Source: 2-02-FULL-43-11-A sp964477065
GTDB lineage: Bacteria; Patescibacteriota; Microgenomatia; UBA1406; HO2-37-13b
Direction of reading: 5' to 3'
Length of the DNA: 11,189 nucleotides
Assembly: GCA_964477065.1 (NCBI GenBank)
Contig: CAYZCU010000027.1
Span: 1-11,189, forward strand
Shown here: in pieces, positions 1 through 7,897 of the stretch
Position numbering within the stretch: the stretch's first letter is position 1
Layout: each line of letters begins with the position of its first letter
Notes under the pieces: generated by a model
Told to the model about the DNA's origin: nothing
Seen by the model: the letters and a program-made list of their open reading frames with translations, nothing else
Databases searched by the model: none
Made by a program: the position numbers and the translations under genes

Positions 1-500
1 ACACGCTTGCTGTCATTTATCGTAATGTCATCAACGTCGCCGATGGGGCTCAGGCTTGGACCATCGCGTCTTATCAGGAAGCCTTGCGTCGCGATCCCCT
101 CAATCCCCAGCTCCTTCTCAATCTCGGTGGTGTCTACTATGGTGCTCAGAACTATGATTCCGCCACCCAAACATTCCAACAAGCTGTCATAACAAAGCCA
201 AATTGGGCAAACGCACACTACAACTTAGCCTGGTCATTGTATCAGCAAGGCACGTATCAACAAGCAGTCAATGAGATGAGTACCGTCCTGCAACTTGTTG
301 ATGCCACCTCGAAAGACGGCAAAATTGCTCAGGAAAACCTGACTATGTTCAAGAAGAAGGCGGACAGTGCACAGCCTGCGAAGGCTGCGGAAGTGCCACC
401 AGTGCAAGGCGATCAATCGCCTCTCGAGCTCCCAGCAACCCCTGAGGCGAAGCTGTCACCTGCCTTGCAGCTGCCGGAGGGCAGTGGCCCCACCAACTAA
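1..500 (+). CDS. TPR-repeat protein, C-terminal part (5' truncated)
   Basis: The reading frame is open from base 3, so the gene begins before the window. The visible part has about 165 residues. It carries at least two tetratricopeptide units: one around NPQLLLNLGGVYYGAQNYDSA and the next around ANAHYNLAWSLYQQGTYQQA. These show the usual G/A/Y/A spacing of TPR helices. A Lys- and Pro/Glu-rich low-complexity tail follows and ends in TAA. TPR units are protein-binding scaffolds. In CPR genomes I associate this style of tail (LGGVYY, NAHYNLA, then a run to LVD) with large multi-spanning membrane proteins carrying C-terminal TPRs, sometimes annotated as O-antigen ligase-like. The membrane part is outside the window, so that link is inference. 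A TTG at 84 is available, but the frame continues upstream and fits the TPR pattern there, so I do not take it as the start. Confidence 0.85.
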   Translation, partial: TLAVIYRNVINVADGAQAWTIASYQEALRRDPLNPQLLLNLGGVYYGAQNYDSATQTFQQAVITKPNWANAHYNLAWSLYQQGTYQQAVNEMSTVLQLVDATSKDGKIAQENLTMFKKKADSAQPAKAAEVPPVQGDQSPLELPATPEAKLSPALQLPEGSGPTN

Positions 501-671
501 ATGGAGGTCCGGTCTATTACTGACCGCATCTTCGATTTCATAATATTTTTCACTCGATATTTAGCTGAGTATATCCAGCCAAAAAATATAAAGGCAAGGC
601 AGATTCGTGAGAGCCATTATTCGCGCAATTGGAAAACCTATGCTGAATACCTCGAGGAATGGTCTATGTGA
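501..671 (+). CDS. possible small hypothetical protein (56 aa)
   Basis: An ATG follows the TAA of the TPR gene with no gap. It opens a 56-codon frame ending in TGA, 17 nt before the convergent stop of the peptidase gene. The product begins MEVRSITDRIFDFIIFFTRY. It has a hydrophobic and aromatic stretch at residues 9-25, then a charged, Tyr/Trp-rich half ending EYLEEWSM. A GGAGG lies at 476-480, about 20 nt before the ATG. That is too far for an ordinary Shine-Dalgarno site, so translation would depend on coupling to the upstream stop. The frame fills the gap almost exactly and its composition is protein-like. It could still be chance. I recognise no family. Confidence 0.45.
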   Translation: MEVRSITDRIFDFIIFFTRYLAEYIQPKNIKARQIRESHYSRNWKTYAEYLEEWSM

Positions 672-688
672 AAACGCACCTCCATCCA

Positions 689-1792
689 TCACTGCAGGAA
701 CCCGAGCGGATTCTGCAACGCGCCCCCACTTCTGATCTCGAAATGGAGATGCGGACCCGTCGATCGGCCTGTTGAACCAAGGCGCCCGATCGTTTGCCCC
801 TGCCCAACAACCTGCCCTGCCGACACATCGATGCGCGACAAATGCCCGTACAACGACGAGTACCCATTTCCATGATCAATAATCACATGACAGCCATAGC
901 CATAGCCAATACAGCCGGAGAACACAACCGTTCCTTTATCCGATGCGATAACATCTGGCAGGTTGCGATTGGCGATATCCAGCGCCATGTGGTAACCGAC
1001 GGGATATTGGCTGATGTTACCCGTTGTTGGCCAGATGAATCGACCGCTTCCTGCCACACCGGCCACAACATTAGCACGACCTGGTGCTTGACGGAAGACA
1101 GGAACAGCTCGTGGTGGAGCCCCATCTGGGACAATCAATGTCTGTCCAACGCTCAAAGCAAAGGTATCGAGATCTTCAAAGTCATTGAAGGGAAAGTTGA
1201 CGATGTTCTGGGCGTCTACACCGTACCGCTTTGCAATAGAGTAGATATTATCACCTGATCGGACCTTGTGGGCAACACCTTTCACGGGAAGAATTTGGAG
1301 CGTATCACCGGGCTTAATCGTGTCACTTTTCAAATTATTCTGCCATTTTATCGTATCAGTATCAATTTGAAAGGTATCTGCAATCGAACCAAGGGTATCG
1401 CCGGGCTTGACCTGATATTCTTCGATGGTAGCGCGGGGTTTATGCGAAAATTGCGTCTGAAATGACATCGAATACACATCGTTGGCAAGTACTTGTTGCG
1501 TCACAACACCTTCATCATTAAAATATCCTGCGATAAATGGATTACTTTCAATGATAATTGGGCCAGCGACTAGAGCTGTTGCAACAAACAAAAAGAAGGA
1601 TGTATTCAAAAAAGACGATGAATACTTGCCTCTCTTCACGATCAAAAGAGCAACAATAAAGTCCTTGACCTTCTCAAAACGCACACCACCACCCTGTAGT
1701 CGCGCATGAACATAAGCTGTAAAGAAGTGTACAAACTCAATATATTCAGAAAACGGGTTCTTTTTGGTGAACATAGCGTTCTCGATAGTCAC
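689..1792 (-). CDS. LysM-domain M23 family metallopeptidase, membrane anchored
   Basis: Predicted murein hydrolase of 367 aa. A short basic cytoplasmic part is followed by one hydrophobic membrane segment (about residues 61-81). Two LysM peptidoglycan-binding domains come next (about 125-169 and 175-222; PGDTLGSIA and SGDNIYSIA cores). The C-terminal M23/LytM domain spans about 250-367. The zinc site is intact: H268 and D272 in the HxxxD motif and H350 of HLH. The catalytic histidines are H317 (YGHLS) and H348. Lysostaphin-type enzymes of this family cut peptide cross-links of peptidoglycan. The layout suggests a peptidase tethered outside the membrane that remodels the wall. The longest frame starts with GTG at 1792. 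An ATG seven codons in (1774) is an alternative, and neither has a strong Shine-Dalgarno site. An extended -10 element lies upstream at 1819-1827. Confidence 0.95.
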   Translation of the reverse strand: MTIENAMFTKKNPFSEYIEFVHFFTAYVHARLQGGGVRFEKVKDFIVALLIVKRGKYSSSFLNTSFFLFVATALVAGPIIIESNPFIAGYFNDEGVVTQQVLANDVYSMSFQTQFSHKPRATIEEYQVKPGDTLGSIADTFQIDTDTIKWQNNLKSDTIKPGDTLQILPVKGVAHKVRSGDNIYSIAKRYGVDAQNIVNFPFNDFEDLDTFALSVGQTLIVPDGAPPRAVPVFRQAPGRANVVAGVAGSGRFIWPTTGNISQYPVGYHMALDIANRNLPDVIASDKGTVVFSGCIGYGYGCHVIIDHGNGYSSLYGHLSRIDVSAGQVVGQGQTIGRLGSTGRSTGPHLHFEIRSGGALQNPLGFLQ

Positions 1793-1818
1793 TTCAGAGA
1801 GTGCTCTTTCGATTATTA

Positions 1819-1827
1819 ATTATAGCA
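1819..1827 (-). promoter_or_regulatory. extended -10 promoter for the LysM-M23 gene
   Basis: On the minus strand this reads TGCTATAAT, a perfect extended -10 (TGn plus TATAAT). It sits a few bases past the stop of the CsoR-like gene and about 26 nt before the peptidase GTG. I see no good -35, which extended -10 promoters do not strictly need. It would let the peptidase be transcribed separately from the genes upstream. The short leader contains AAAGAG as a weak ribosome-binding candidate. Confidence 0.5.
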
Positions 1828-1829
1828 GG

Positions 1830-2204
1830 TTACATTCTGAATATTTTCTCGAGCAGTTTTTCCGTATCACGAGCAGTTTTGGAATCAAGATCGGACTGCT
1901 TCAGAGATTTACCACCGAGTGTTTTAGCCTTTGGTGAAGCCTTAGACTTAATTGCCATTCCTTCATCCCCCTCCTTGGCACGTGCTCGCGATGCAACCCC
2001 CACCTCACGCCGAGCTCCTGAAGCCAGTGTTCGCATGAGCTCCTCCTTGAGCAGTAACACCCCAATGCGCGAAAGGGCTTGGCCTGCAGCCATAATTTGC
2101 TGAACAACATCGTCTGTTTTACGATCACTTTTGATCATGCGACGAATGCCTTCAAGCTGACCAATTAGTCGATTCATTCGTGAATCTAAGCTCATTTCTG
2201 CCAT
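1830..2204 (-). CDS. CsoR/FrmR-fold protein lacking metal ligands, basic C-terminal extension
   Basis: The 124-aa product resembles the metal- and formaldehyde-sensing repressors of the CsoR/FrmR/RcnR group over residues 9-60: a helix with NRLIGQLEGIRRMI, then DDVVQQIMAAGQAL and LLKEEL. The family's sensing residues are Cys, His and Cys. Here the aligned positions are T30, E55 and T59, so none can bind copper or react with formaldehyde. The conserved Glu and Arg of the IEGQVRG motif are also changed (I14, E18), so DNA binding of the usual type is uncertain. A 60-residue Lys/Ala/Ser-rich tail follows, which is longer than in typical members. The gene lies 54 nt downstream of gdhA on the same strand and may be co-transcribed with it. 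ATG 2204 is used; ATG 2195 is possible. The fold call rests on pattern only. Confidence 0.6.
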   Translation of the reverse strand: MAEMSLDSRMNRLIGQLEGIRRMIKSDRKTDDVVQQIMAAGQALSRIGVLLLKEELMRTLASGARREVGVASRARAKEGDEGMAIKSKASPKAKTLGGKSLKQSDLDSKTARDTEKLLEKIFRM

Positions 2205-2258
2205 ATATTTTTAGATAAATTTGCCACGCCCTGCCACGCCACTCCACCTAACACCTAA

Positions 2259-3551
2259 CTAGAGCGGTCTTTTCAGTCGCTCTGCCATGATAATTCGCTC
2301 AACTGCCAAGATATACACAGCCCGTCGCAACGTGACTTTTTGTGGGCCATCTTGTTGGCGAAGTTCCAGATATTTCTTCCAAAAGGCGCCAAAAGCGCTC
2401 CCCATGAGCTCTTCAAGTTTCTCATCCACTTCATGCTCTTTCCAATAGTATCCCATACGATTTTGTACCCATTCAAGATACGAAACGGTGACGCCACCAG
2501 AGTTTGCATACACATCTGGAACAACGATAATATCTCGACCCAACAGATGCGCATCTGCCTCTGGGGTAATTGGCCCATTGGCAAGCTCCAAAATAACAGG
2601 CGCTTTAACCGTTTCCATGTTTGCATCTGTGATAACACTCTCAAGAGCTGATGGGACAAGCACTTCGACATCCAATGCCAAAAGTTCTTCATTCGTTATA
2701 ACGGTTCCTGGGTAATCCGTGACGCTTCCCTTTTCCTCTTTCATAGCCAAAACTGCTACAGGATCGAGCCCTTTTTCATCATAAATCGCTCCTTTTGAAT
2801 CTGAAACGGCGACAACCGTATAGCCATGTTCATACGCAGAAACCGCGAAATAATAGCCAACATTGCCAAACCCTTGAATTGCAATGCGGACCTTCTCACG
2901 CGGACCGTTGTACCAACCCTCTGCATTATCTGGATACAGTTCTTTGAGAGCATCTTTGAGATGCTGAAGTGCCAAAAAGCCACCAAATCCCGTTGCCTTT
3001 GTGCGCCCTGCAGAGCCTCCAACTTCAAGTGGTTTACCTGTTATGACACCAGGCTCAAGATGACCTACTATCTTCTCGTATTCATCAAGCATCCAAGCCA
3101 TCATCTGTGGATCTGTGTTCACATCAGGAGCAGGGACATCGACATCTACACCGATATGCTTTGCAACAAGTTGCATATACGAACGTGACAGTCTTTCAAG
3201 CTCTCCCGTAGACATTTTTTTTGGATCGACGATCACGCCTCCCTTACCTCCACCCATTGGTAAACCCGCAATAGACGTCTTGATGGACATCCAAAGTGAA
3301 AGAGCCTTTACTTCTGCTTCCGTTACACCTTCATGAAATCGGATTCCACCTTTGTAAGGCCCTAAAGCATTGTTGTGCTGTGAGCGATATGCTTGAAATT
3401 TTTCCGTTCGACCATCATCCATTGTGACTTCAATTTCGCCTGAGACGATGTTCATCGGCTTCATGAGTCTCTCCAGATACGGTTTATCTGCATCAGAAAG
3501 GTCATTTTTAATACTTTCTAAAAAGGTGAGGGCGTTTTCAAATGGATCCAT
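2259..3551 (-). CDS. gdhA: Glu/Leu/Phe/Val-type glutamate dehydrogenase
   Basis: This 430-aa enzyme has the length and layout of hexameric glutamate dehydrogenases, which reversibly convert glutamate to 2-oxoglutarate and ammonia with NAD(P). The substrate-binding lysine is in YKGGIRF (K67). The catalytic lysine is in PMGGGKGG (K103) and the catalytic aspartate in PAPDVNTDP (D143). The dinucleotide-binding loop QGFGNVG is at 226-232. The strand ending AVSDSKGAIY (about 248-257) carries D251 near the cofactor ribose; I cannot decide NAD versus NADP from it. All key residues are present, so the enzyme should be active. It is the only central-metabolism gene in the window. A TATAAT lies upstream (3581-3586), just after the stop of the glycosyltransferase gene. 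The start ATG has no visible Shine-Dalgarno site. Confidence 0.97.
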   Translation of the reverse strand: MDPFENALTFLESIKNDLSDADKPYLERLMKPMNIVSGEIEVTMDDGRTEKFQAYRSQHNNALGPYKGGIRFHEGVTEAEVKALSLWMSIKTSIAGLPMGGGKGGVIVDPKKMSTGELERLSRSYMQLVAKHIGVDVDVPAPDVNTDPQMMAWMLDEYEKIVGHLEPGVITGKPLEVGGSAGRTKATGFGGFLALQHLKDALKELYPDNAEGWYNGPREKVRIAIQGFGNVGYYFAVSAYEHGYTVVAVSDSKGAIYDEKGLDPVAVLAMKEEKGSVTDYPGTVITNEELLALDVEVLVPSALESVITDANMETVKAPVILELANGPITPEADAHLLGRDIIVVPDVYANSGGVTVSYLEWVQNRMGYYWKEHEVDEKLEELMGSAFGAFWKKYLELRQQDGPQKVTLRRAVYILAVERIIMAERLKRPL

Positions 3552-3580
3552 ATGGTTTCTGAAAATGAGTAACGATCATC

Positions 3581-3586
3581 ATTATA
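3581..3586 (-). promoter_or_regulatory. candidate -10 box for gdhA
   Basis: Minus-strand TATAAT directly abutting the stop codon of the GT2 gene, 29 nt before the gdhA ATG. No convincing -35 is seen at 16-18 bp. It may give gdhA its own promoter in addition to read-through from the glycosyltransferase unit. Confidence 0.4.
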
Positions 3587-4507
3587 CTACTCCCGAGTAT
3601 TTGAAAAGTGGGCAAATATTCGTCCCGTCACTCGTGCCCACAATGACTTTTTGGGATGCATAACGTGATCAATACACGCTCGTTCATACTCCCATTGATG
3701 TTTGAGGTCTCGCGCACCGGGAAGAGCTGGATAGCCGTCCTTTTCCCATTGATTCATAAAAATCATAAATCGATAAAAGCGCATCCATTCGCTCATCACA
3801 TACCCATGTATTCCATCTTTGAAGCCTTCTTTTTCAATAAACCGCCAATAAAAATCATGATTGATAATGCCGTACACATCTTTGACTGATTTCATATCTT
3901 TGATACGCTCACGGGGTTCTTTTGAGGCATATCGCAGAAGCTTTTCCTGCAATTCTGCAACTGACGTGAAGTTTTGATGCACAATCGCATACTTTTCTTG
4001 CGCAGGAAGCGTACGTCGCTTCCCCGTAAATTTCGGCGCCAAATGGATACCATTTCCCCACGTAAGCTTGCCTTTCTTGAAAAAGCGCGTCTGACAATCT
4101 GGCCACCAAGCAGTATGCTTCATCCAGTGCTTCAGGATAATATTTTTGCGTGGAATCTCAACAATTTCCTCTTCGCGTGTTTGTACATGCTTCTTGAGCA
4201 TCTTTACCAAATCAGGTGTCAGCCTCTCATCTGCATCAAGGACAAAAATCCATGGTCCTGTAGCCTGAGCTATAGCAAGTTTGCGAGCAGGTTCGACATA
4301 GTCATAATTTTTCACACTCATGCAGGAAACGCCCATCCCTTTGGCACGGGCCACTGTGTCATCTGTACTTTGCATATCCACAACGAGTATATCTTTTGAT
4401 AGTTTTCGCGCTGATCTGATGCATCCCTCTATATTGCGCGATTCATTCTTTGTATGAATGATGACCGTGATGTTGGAAAGTGTACGTACGTTTTTTGATG
4501 GTGCCAT
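3587..4507 (-). CDS. GT2 family glycosyltransferase
   Basis: Soluble GT-A fold glycosyltransferase of 306 aa. The N-terminal nucleotide-sugar half has the family's hallmarks: TKNE at 19-22, VDMQSTDDT at 43-51, and the DAD metal-binding motif within VLDADERLT (D91, D93). A Trp/Arg-rich acceptor segment HTAWWPDCQTRFF follows at 131-143. The length and the TKNE...DADE arrangement resemble the WaaE/KdtX-like branch that adds sugars to lipid-linked cores, but the real acceptor cannot be read from the sequence. The start lies 4 nt after the stop of the GT-C gene, so the two are almost certainly one operon. This suggests they act on the same envelope glycan. There is no clear Shine-Dalgarno site, so translation may rely on coupling. 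Confidence 0.92.
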   Translation of the reverse strand: MAPSKNVRTLSNITVIIHTKNESRNIEGCIRSARKLSKDILVVDMQSTDDTVARAKGMGVSCMSVKNYDYVEPARKLAIAQATGPWIFVLDADERLTPDLVKMLKKHVQTREEEIVEIPRKNIILKHWMKHTAWWPDCQTRFFKKGKLTWGNGIHLAPKFTGKRRTLPAQEKYAIVHQNFTSVAELQEKLLRYASKEPRERIKDMKSVKDVYGIINHDFYWRFIEKEGFKDGIHGYVMSEWMRFYRFMIFMNQWEKDGYPALPGARDLKHQWEYERACIDHVMHPKKSLWARVTGRIFAHFSNTRE

Positions 4508-4511
4508 ATTG

Positions 4512-6059
4512 TTAACGTGAATTATTCTTCTTTACATAATTTAACGCAACACCTTCTCGGGATACAACATGGATGATATCCCCGACGATGTCTTTGTCTT
4601 CATGGTTGCGGGTGTAACAGATGCTGTAATCTGCCTTTTTTGTATCTGGCGTCCAGGTCATATGACCCCCAAAGTAATACTGAGAGATAAATGGATGGGC
4701 ACATGTGTGGACAACGATTTTTTCACGTGAGTTTTTTGTCTCATCCCTCAACCACAAGACCGCCTCTCGAAATGAAGCTCCCCAGTAGTCCGTTTCATAT
4801 CGGCCCTGTGCACCGGGCAGACCTCCTACCAGCTCATTGAAGTAGATATACTCGTATGGATGGAGGCGGACATATTCTCGTGCTACAAGTGCCCCATTAC
4901 AGAGCACCAAACCGATACATATATAGAGCCATTTTCCCCGCAATGACTGCACGAGTTCAATGAATGCGGTCGTGGCAAGAAGTGTCAAAATGGGCAACAA
5001 AAACATCGAATGTCTCAAACCGTCATACATATGTGGATGTGACAAGGCAATCATGGAAATGTTGAGGACAAGAGCACATGTCAACAAAAAGTAAATCGGA
5101 TTACGGAAGTTTGTTGTGAAGCCCTTCACTACAGCGACGATAGAAAGGACTAAAACTATGATTGGGGTGGTAACTCCGTACCAATAGACGAGATAGTTCC
5201 ATGGCAGAGCATCGCTTTTCATATTGACGCCATGGGTGAGCGTCACCCCAAACCACGGATATTCGCGAGATGTTTTTAAAATGTCAGTCAGATGTTTCAA
5301 AAAACTACTTCCCAAATATGGCCAACCCAGAACAGTTATAAAGAGTGCACAAAAAACAGTTATACCCAAGCGCATTCCAGTACTGCAGAGCCATCTAACA
5401 AATGACTTCCATTTCAAATTTTTTTGATGAGCATCAAGATAAAGATACAGCTCATAGACGAATAACAATGGAAAGAGTGTCAGCCCAACTATTCTGAAAC
5501 TCTGCACAGCTCCAATGACGCACGCGTATACCACAATTCGTACGTACATATTTCGTACATAGGGTGAAAGATATATCGCAGTGAGACCAACAAAATACAT
5601 TGTCGCAAATGGGGTATCTTTGGGATTTGCAGGAAAATCACCCCAAAAACGAGGCGTCAAGACGAGCATTATTGGGCCCAAAAGTGCAAGCCATGGATTA
5701 CGGCACCACACAACAAGCATGATATAGGCACTCACAAAGATCAACCCATTAAAAAGCATGTTTAAAAGATGATATCGCTCATATGACTCACCACGATTCA
5801 GCCCAAACAAAACTGTTGCATAAGATGAATCATAGACAGCTCGAATTTCCGAGCCAGGTGTTTTGGTCATGAGCTGTGGTTCATCAAGCGCACGTCGTGT
5901 GACTAAATGCGTCCACGTCATTCGTCCAGACGTGTAAACATCGGTCTCATCCCAGGTGATACCATATGAGCGAAACGTACTGATTGCATAGAGGAAATAG
6001 ACAAACATGAAGATGCTTATAAGTGCGATAGACGTGAATTTTAAGCGCATATCAGACAT
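4512..6059 (-). CDS. GT-C type polytopic membrane glycosyltransferase (ArnT/PMT-like)
   Basis: The product of 515 aa has roughly ten or more hydrophobic segments and signatures of GT-C enzymes, which use polyprenyl-phosphate sugars on the outer face of the membrane. The first external loop has the acidic pair in ITWDETD (D37, E38). A second conserved-looking loop reads FPANPKDTPF (D148). Later come HPHMYDGLRHSMFLLP and LHPYEYIYFNELVGG with DYWGASFREAVLWL, a pattern I know from CPR and other family-39-like proteins. The longest frame reaches 6161, but that would run 34 residues past this point into the divergent gene's promoter and start. ATG 6059 fits the hydrophobic N-terminus and lies 7 nt after an extended -10 box. 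ATG 6050 is also possible. It heads the operon with the GT2 gene. Confidence 0.85.
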   Translation of the reverse strand: MSDMRLKFTSIALISIFMFVYFLYAISTFRSYGITWDETDVYTSGRMTWTHLVTRRALDEPQLMTKTPGSEIRAVYDSSYATVLFGLNRGESYERYHLLNMLFNGLIFVSAYIMLVVWCRNPWLALLGPIMLVLTPRFWGDFPANPKDTPFATMYFVGLTAIYLSPYVRNMYVRIVVYACVIGAVQSFRIVGLTLFPLLFVYELYLYLDAHQKNLKWKSFVRWLCSTGMRLGITVFCALFITVLGWPYLGSSFLKHLTDILKTSREYPWFGVTLTHGVNMKSDALPWNYLVYWYGVTTPIIVLVLSIVAVVKGFTTNFRNPIYFLLTCALVLNISMIALSHPHMYDGLRHSMFLLPILTLLATTAFIELVQSLRGKWLYICIGLVLCNGALVAREYVRLHPYEYIYFNELVGGLPGAQGRYETDYWGASFREAVLWLRDETKNSREKIVVHTCAHPFISQYYFGGHMTWTPDTKKADYSICYTRNHEDKDIVGDIIHVVSREGVALNYVKKNNSR

Positions 6060-6066
6060 GAACGTT

Positions 6067-6075
6067 AGTATACCA
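6067..6075 (-). promoter_or_regulatory. extended -10 promoter of the GT-C/GT2 operon
   Basis: Minus-strand TGGTATACT is an extended -10 (TGn plus TATACT). Only 7 nt separate it from the ATG at 6059, so transcription should begin at or within a base or two of the start codon. No strong -35 is visible at 17 bp. Confidence 0.6.
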
Positions 6076-6084
6076 TGAAATTTC

Positions 6085-6113
6085 TTGAGTCCTGCTGAAT
6101 TAATACGTATAAT
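6085..6113 (+). promoter_or_regulatory. sigma70-type promoter of the divergent membrane protein gene
   Basis: TTGAGT at 6085-6090 (four of six consensus bases), a 17-bp spacer, and a perfect TATAAT at 6108-6113. The expected start is about 6120-6121, and the ATG is at 6122, so the mRNA would be leaderless. This promoter overlaps the region upstream of the opposite-facing one, so the two may compete. Confidence 0.75.
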
Positions 6114-6121
6114 TGCCGTAC

Positions 6122-7897
6122 ATGAGTCCTCTACAAAAAGCACTACGGTTTTTACAGACATACAAAATTTCGTACGTTCTTTTTGTTATCATTTTTTGTT
6201 TTATCTACCAAAACCTTTTGAGGAATTTGTCAACTGCGCTCATGGACCGGTATGACTTTCCGTACATCGTATGGGTAATCAACAGTAACGTTCAAAATCT
6301 TCTCTCGGGAAATTTTATGCACTACTTCGATACACGCGGGTTTTATCCTCATCCGTATGGTTTGCTTTTCTCAGATATCCTTCTGCCACAAGCACTTATC
6401 ACACTTCCACTTTATCTCATAAGCAAAAACATGCTTCTTGCATTCAACATCATGTTTATTATCACATATATTCTTAATTTCACGTCAGGACTCATTTTCT
6501 GGCGATCATTTTTTGACAAAAAATATCTGGTTACCCTTGGATCATTTCTCATCGTCTTTGGGCCTATCTATCATATGCAACATGGCCATTTTCAGATGCA
6601 GTCATACTGGCTCGGTCTGACCGCTTTGGCACTATACATCCGTCAGTTACGCACACTGACACATGGGCAAAAAACACCACATACATACCTACAAAGTATC
6701 TTCATCGGTATCTTGATGGGAGCACAGTTTACAGCGAGCGTCTACATTTTTGTCTTTTTCAGCGCATGGATGACTATAGCTGGATTGGTCATGCTGATTG
6801 TTGCAAAGCGCCAAGACAATCATGTCCTTACACTAAAATCGCTTGCCACAACTGCTACAGCACTAGCTTTTACCACAGCTCCATGGATTCGCATGTATTT
6901 TGTCATGAAAAAGCATTACGGATTAGAGCGCCAGGTCGAGGAGATTATCCAATATTCAGCGCACATGACAGACTATCTCTTTACAGGCGCATATCAGACC
7001 TATTTGTACGCTCAGCCAGTGTGGAGTTTGTGGAATCGTTTTGATAAGCACGCCTCATTTGAAAAGGCTATCTTTCCAGGCTTTTTGCTCATGATTGGCG
7101 CATGTGCTGGCATCGCCTATGTACGCACAGTCGGCAAAAAACTCATTGTCGGTCTGCAAGTAGATCATGTTGGAGTCATCTTCGCCTCGACTGCGCTTAT
7201 TGGTTTCATATCATCACTTGGACCTCGTCTCAGTTTCAACGGCGCATATGGTCATATTCCCTCACCCTATCTGATTGGCCTCAAACTATTCCCGATGCTT
7301 GATGGTATTCGCTCTCCAGCTCGATGGGAGATCTTGTTTGTCATGGGATTGATATACTTTTTCCTCATCAGCATAGACACATTGCGCTCACGTCACATGA
7401 ACATCATTATCTGTATAATAGGTGTCCTACTCCTCATCGAATATCTCCCTCTCCCTCGCCCGATTTACATCATCCCACACCAATCATCTGCTCATCAGCG
7501 CATGCAACAGATCTGCTTCACAGAGCCTCAAACGCTTGTGCTTGAATATCCGGTGACTCATTTCAATGCCTTTGGTGGGATTGTTGAAGGCCTCGGCTAC
7601 ATCTCCAACACCCAGCTTTCACAGGTGTTTCATAATTGTCTTTTGATGAATGGGTACAGCGGATTTATCCCCGAAAAGATCTTCGACGACGAGCGTGAGC
7701 TGAGCATGATTATCCAACATGTAGATGCTGATAAACTAGCCACATATCTCACCACACGCAAGGTCGACATCATTGCAATCAATATGCCATTTGTTGTGAA
7801 GGAACTACGCTCACCTGCCAGACAGCTTATCCAAAAACTTGACACGGACGCTCGTTTCAAGGCACTTGCTCCGGGTGTCTATACATTCAAGCCATAA
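6122..7897 (+). CDS. polytopic membrane protein, GT-C/YfhO-like, probable glycosyltransferase
   Basis: The 591-aa protein has about a dozen hydrophobic segments in the first 440 residues and a soluble C-terminal domain of about 150 residues. Possible catalytic acids lie in the first loop after the N-terminal membrane helix (D42 and D45 in MDRYDFPYIVW), followed by DTRGFYPHPYG at 70-80. An HGHFQ motif is at 154-158. Later come SSLGPRLSFNG and GIRSPARWEIL. This acidic first loop plus HGHF pattern is typical of GT-C/YfhO-like proteins that move lipid-linked sugars. The substrate is unknown. The longest frame begins at TTG 6113, but that codon lies in the -10 box, so I choose ATG 6122. The gene is divergent from the GT-C/GT2 operon and ends at a strong terminator. 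Confidence 0.85.
   Translation: MSPLQKALRFLQTYKISYVLFVIIFCFIYQNLLRNLSTALMDRYDFPYIVWVINSNVQNLLSGNFMHYFDTRGFYPHPYGLLFSDILLPQALITLPLYLISKNMLLAFNIMFIITYILNFTSGLIFWRSFFDKKYLVTLGSFLIVFGPIYHMQHGHFQMQSYWLGLTALALYIRQLRTLTHGQKTPHTYLQSIFIGILMGAQFTASVYIFVFFSAWMTIAGLVMLIVAKRQDNHVLTLKSLATTATALAFTTAPWIRMYFVMKKHYGLERQVEEIIQYSAHMTDYLFTGAYQTYLYAQPVWSLWNRFDKHASFEKAIFPGFLLMIGACAGIAYVRTVGKKLIVGLQVDHVGVIFASTALIGFISSLGPRLSFNGAYGHIPSPYLIGLKLFPMLDGIRSPARWEILFVMGLIYFFLISIDTLRSRHMNIIICIIGVLLLIEYLPLPRPIYIIPHQSSAHQRMQQICFTEPQTLVLEYPVTHFNAFGGIVEGLGYISNTQLSQVFHNCLLMNGYSGFIPEKIFDDERELSMIIQHVDADKLATYLTTRKVDIIAINMPFVVKELRSPARQLIQKLDTDARFKALAPGVYTFKP

Noticed and set aside
794..1258. Plus-strand frame of 154 codons
   Set aside because: It lies wholly antisense to the M23 peptidase domain, whose motifs are unmistakable on the other strand.
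2222..2240. Direct repeat TGCCACGCC as a mobile-element or operator signal
   Set aside because: Only two copies, one base apart, with no inverted symmetry or nearby transposase. It is better explained as part of the G-rich tract.
6060..6161. N-terminal extension of the GT-C protein to 6161
   Set aside because: It would overlap the start of the divergent gene and both promoters. The extra 34 residues look unlike a membrane protein start, and ATG 6059 fits the -10 box.
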